From positions 186,001 through 250,000 of the forward strand of contig NZ_JAFQSO010000012.1 in NCBI RefSeq assembly GCF_017409525.1: DNA of 64,000 nucleotides, read 5' to 3'. Positions 61,563 through 64,000 of this stretch are shown piece after piece. Position numbers and translations under genes: made by a program. Under the pieces are notes generated by a model, which was not told the origin of the DNA, did no database searches, and saw only the letters and a program-made list of their open reading frames with translations. Position 1 is the first letter of the stretch. Each line of letters starts with the position of its first letter. The stretch comes from Methanobrevibacter sp. Lineage in GTDB: Archaea; Methanobacteriota; Methanobacteria; Methanobacteriales; Methanobacteriaceae.

Positions 61563-63314
61563 TTAGTGATAATAATTATAGACATTTTCAGCCGTTTTTT
61601 GATTCATACCCTCTATTTTAGCTAAATCAGATATTGATGCCTTTTTAATATTATCTATTGTGCCAAATTCTTTTAAAAGATTCATCTTCCTTTTTTTGCC
61701 AATTCCAGCAATATCATCAAGTGAAGAGGCTGATATATCCTTACTACGGAGTTTTCTATGATATGTAATTGCAAAGCGATGGGATTCATCCCTCACCTGC
61801 TGAAGCAAATGCAATGCCTTATTGTTTTTAGGAATGATGATAGGTCGCTTTGAGTTTGGGACATATATCTCTTCGAATTCCTTTGCAAGACCGATAATCG
61901 GTATATGAGTAAGATTCAATTCATCCAACACTCCGCAGGCCATGCCCAACTGTCCTTTGCCTCCATCGATGACAATGAGGTCCGGTTCTGGGTCCCTATC
62001 CACCATTTTTAATCTTCGGGTCAGCAATTCCTCCATCATGGCAAAATCGTTAGGACCGGGAGTTTCCATTTTGAAATGTTTATACCTTTTTTTATTGGGT
62101 TTTCCGTCCTGAAATGAAACCTTAGAACCGACTGCAAACTTGCCTGAAATATTACTTATATCATATCCTTCTATAACATGAGGCAACTTTTCAAGTTTTA
62201 GGTATTTCTTAAGTTCGATCAATGCAGATTCCATCTTTTTCTTTTGGTGTTTAATAATTTCAGCATTTTTACGGGCCATTTTGACAAGACGCAACTTGAC
62301 ACCTTTTTGAGGAACTTTAATGTGAACCTTATTTCCCCTTAAATCGCTTAGCCATTCCTCCAGCAATCCTTTCTCATCAATGTCTTCATCCAAAATAATC
62401 TGCTTTGGAACATGCCTGTTATATCCATAATACTGCTGTATAAATGCAAACATGATCTCAGAGGCGGAATCATATTGGGATGCGCTCATCAAAAAGTCAT
62501 CCTGGCCAACAATCTTGCCGTTTCTTATGGGCATTATGATAACTACAACCTCGTCCTCATCCTGAGCGATAGCTATTACATCCTGGTCCAAATCATCGTC
62601 CACCAAATCAACGAACTGCTTTTCCATAATCTCCTCAATGGAAGCAATCTGGTCTCTTAAGACAGCGGCTTTCTCAAACTCCTCATTGTCTGCAGCCGCC
62701 ATCATTTCACTCTTGAGATTCCTTACGATGGCAGAATACTTGCCCTGGAAAAACAAGTCAATCTTATTTATGATTTCAGAGTATTCCTCTTGTGAGATAT
62801 TGCCGTCGCAAGGCGCATAGCATAAATCAATTTGGGAATTTAAACATGGCCCGTCCATGTTTCGGCAAGTCCTGATTTTAAATAATGACTTTAAAAATTT
62901 CACCGTTTGCTTGACTGAACCCACATCAGTAAACGGACCGTAATAGATTCCGTTTTTAGTAATGTTTCTTGTAATCAGCAGCCTTGGAAACTTCTCATCG
63001 GTAATCTTTACATATGGATACCTCTTATCATCCTTCAGTTGTACATTATATCTGGGACGATGCTTCTTTATCAAGTTTGCTTCAAGAATTAAGGCCTCCT
63101 TTTCGGAATTGGTGACGATATATTCCAAGCTGTGAAAATGGCTCATCAGAATTTGAGTCTTTGGCCTGTCTAGCTTTTCTCGAAAATAAGACTTTACCCT
63201 TTTTATAAGATTTTTAGCCTTGCCGATGTAGATAATGGTGTCTTCCTTATCCCTCATGATATAGACGCCGGGCTTATTGGGCAAGTTATCCGGAGATTTG
63301 ACTTTTGTAGACAT
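61563..63314 (-). CDS. uvrC: UvrABC excinuclease subunit C
   Basis: Makes both cuts in nucleotide excision repair. The 583-residue protein has an N-terminal GIY-YIG nuclease (PGVYIMRD and IIYIGKAKNL), a UvrB-binding helix pair (EFEKAAVLRDQI), the RNase H-like nuclease (GYDISNISG, DLIVIDGGKGQLG) and a C-terminal HhH2 domain. The start at 63314 follows AGGTGAGATTT; the GTG at 63323 lies in that site. Bacterial-type UvrABC in methanogens was acquired from bacteria, as is generally held. Confidence 0.95.
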   Translation of the reverse strand: MSTKVKSPDNLPNKPGVYIMRDKEDTIIYIGKAKNLIKRVKSYFREKLDRPKTQILMSHFHSLEYIVTNSEKEALILEANLIKKHRPRYNVQLKDDKRYPYVKITDEKFPRLLITRNITKNGIYYGPFTDVGSVKQTVKFLKSLFKIRTCRNMDGPCLNSQIDLCYAPCDGNISQEEYSEIINKIDLFFQGKYSAIVRNLKSEMMAAADNEEFEKAAVLRDQIASIEEIMEKQFVDLVDDDLDQDVIAIAQDEDEVVVIIMPIRNGKIVGQDDFLMSASQYDSASEIMFAFIQQYYGYNRHVPKQIILDEDIDEKGLLEEWLSDLRGNKVHIKVPQKGVKLRLVKMARKNAEIIKHQKKKMESALIELKKYLKLEKLPHVIEGYDISNISGKFAVGSKVSFQDGKPNKKRYKHFKMETPGPNDFAMMEELLTRRLKMVDRDPEPDLIVIDGGKGQLGMACGVLDELNLTHIPIIGLAKEFEEIYVPNSKRPIIIPKNNKALHLLQQVRDESHRFAITYHRKLRSKDISASSLDDIAGIGKKRKMNLLKEFGTIDNIKKASISDLAKIEGMNQKTAENVYNYYH

Positions 63315-63323
63315 AAATCTCAC

Positions 63324-64000
63324 CTAATTAAGTTCAACATAATCATTGACAATTTTAACGCGATTGTTTGCAATCATCAAGTCCAACACACCGTTGATTC
63401 TGGAAGCGGTCTTTTTGGATGTGGATTTAAATCCAAAATTACGTGAGGTTTCTTTAGCTATCTGTTTGGTGGTAACATCAGACTTATGAATTAAAACTAG
63501 TTCGATGCTTTTTGCAATTTCCTCATCGGATATCAATTCAATATTCGGCTTGTCCCTTTTTCTGACAATAACATTATTGTTTGAAGCATCATATAGGAAA
63601 TCACCAATTCTAATAATGTCTCCTGACTTTTCAGATTCATCAATAGCCCTGTTGACAGTCTTTTTCAAGTTAGAGCCTGCCCGTTTGATATTGCAGCTGG
63701 ATTTAACCCTGTTGGTCAGTTCTTTAACATGTATAGGCCCTTCAATATCCACAATGTTGTTGATTGATTTGGATACATTGGCAATCGGTTGGGAATATAA
63801 ATCCTCTTGAGAGGATAGGCCAATGTCTGTGGCTTCAACATAACCTATTATTTCATCTTCAAGTTTTCTTTTGCCCGGAAGCTTTTTATCATCAAATGCT
63901 TTTAGCTTATTGTTATTCTGGAATCTTTCCTTTTCGATTTCCTTGTAATCATCATTGGCCGTTTTAATAATGTCTTCCAAAGCTTGATCTTTAAGTTCTT
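63324..64000 (-). CDS. DUF3320-containing helicase-like protein, C-terminal part
   Basis: The frame is open to the right edge of the window, so only the last 225 codons are seen. The part from VSKSINNIVDIEGPIHVKELTNRV onward, split as INNIVDIEGPIH and VKELTNRV, matches DUF3320, a small domain at the end of large DUF4011/SF1-type helicase proteins with a Vsr-like nuclease. A further winged-helix-like unit (about the last 80 residues) follows. The N-terminal ATPase is outside the window. It ends 9 bp before uvrC, so they may be co-transcribed. Confidence 0.65.
   Translation of the reverse strand, partial: ELKDQALEDIIKTANDDYKEIEKERFQNNNKLKAFDDKKLPGKRKLEDEIIGYVEATDIGLSSQEDLYSQPIANVSKSINNIVDIEGPIHVKELTNRVKSSCNIKRAGSNLKKTVNRAIDESEKSGDIIRIGDFLYDASNNNVIVRKRDKPNIELISDEEIAKSIELVLIHKSDVTTKQIAKETSRNFGFKSTSKKTASRINGVLDLMIANNRVKIVNDYVELN

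Overview
The window comes from a methanogenic archaeon of the order Methanobacteriales, most likely a gut Methanobrevibacter. It is AT-rich and carries methanogen-specific genes: methenyl-H4MPT cyclohydrolase (mch), beta-RFAP synthase (mptG), the NifH-like CfbC of F430 synthesis, a two-domain AtwA-like ABC ATPase, geranylgeranyl reductase with its own ferredoxin, and transcription factor S. Large adhesin-like proteins and a bile salt hydrolase point to an animal gut host. Shine-Dalgarno sites of the GGAGGTGAT type are common, and I used them to move many starts inward.

Layout. 0.1-13.9 kb: thymidylate synthase, a giant adhesin with a papain-like peptidase, bile salt hydrolase, NAMPT-like enzyme, two tandem rubrerythrins, mch, a 757-residue DUF285/BspA-like repeat protein, nitroreductase and ClC channel. 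14.0-15.3 kb: TFS and two paralogous four-helix membrane proteins. 15.4-21.4 kb: seven co-oriented genes (two-domain FmdE-like surface protein, a secreted Ser/Gly-rich protein with an N-terminal HPGHG, CbiM, a small anchored protein, DUF2162, ExbB/MotA-like, DUF2149). This looks like a proton-motive-force-linked metal capture system. 21.9-44.7 kb: mostly single metabolic, redox and transport genes (PaaK-ACT, mptG, ferritin, nudC, aminotransferase, a second adhesin-peptidase, GltP-like symporter, serS, HxlR, ArsC/Spx, HAD, MFS, CPBP), with two long gene-poor gaps around the second adhesin and the 136-residue gene.

44.7-50.9 kb is the most unusual part. Five identical 37-bp CRISPR-type repeats are separated not by about 35-nt spacers but by inserts of 2280, 1125, 623 and 448 bp. 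The inserts hold genes and gene fragments: a phage portal tail, a MuF-like head protein with an extra C-terminal domain, an XkdF-like protease fragment whose stop codon lies inside a repeat, a tRNA-Trp, and several 85-92-residue proteins, two of them homologous. All recognised genes in the inserts lie on the minus strand, in line with a leader-side TATA box. Immediately upstream are cas1 and a frameshifted cas2, and no interference genes are seen. The arrangement resembles an integron-like cassette array built on CRISPR repeats and is my main candidate for an undescribed system.

50.9-64 kb returns to core functions: ogt, cfbC, U32 peptidase, purF, galE, ggr with a ferredoxin, AtwA-like ATPase with UspA, uvrC, and the 3' end of a large DUF3320-type protein cut by the window edge.
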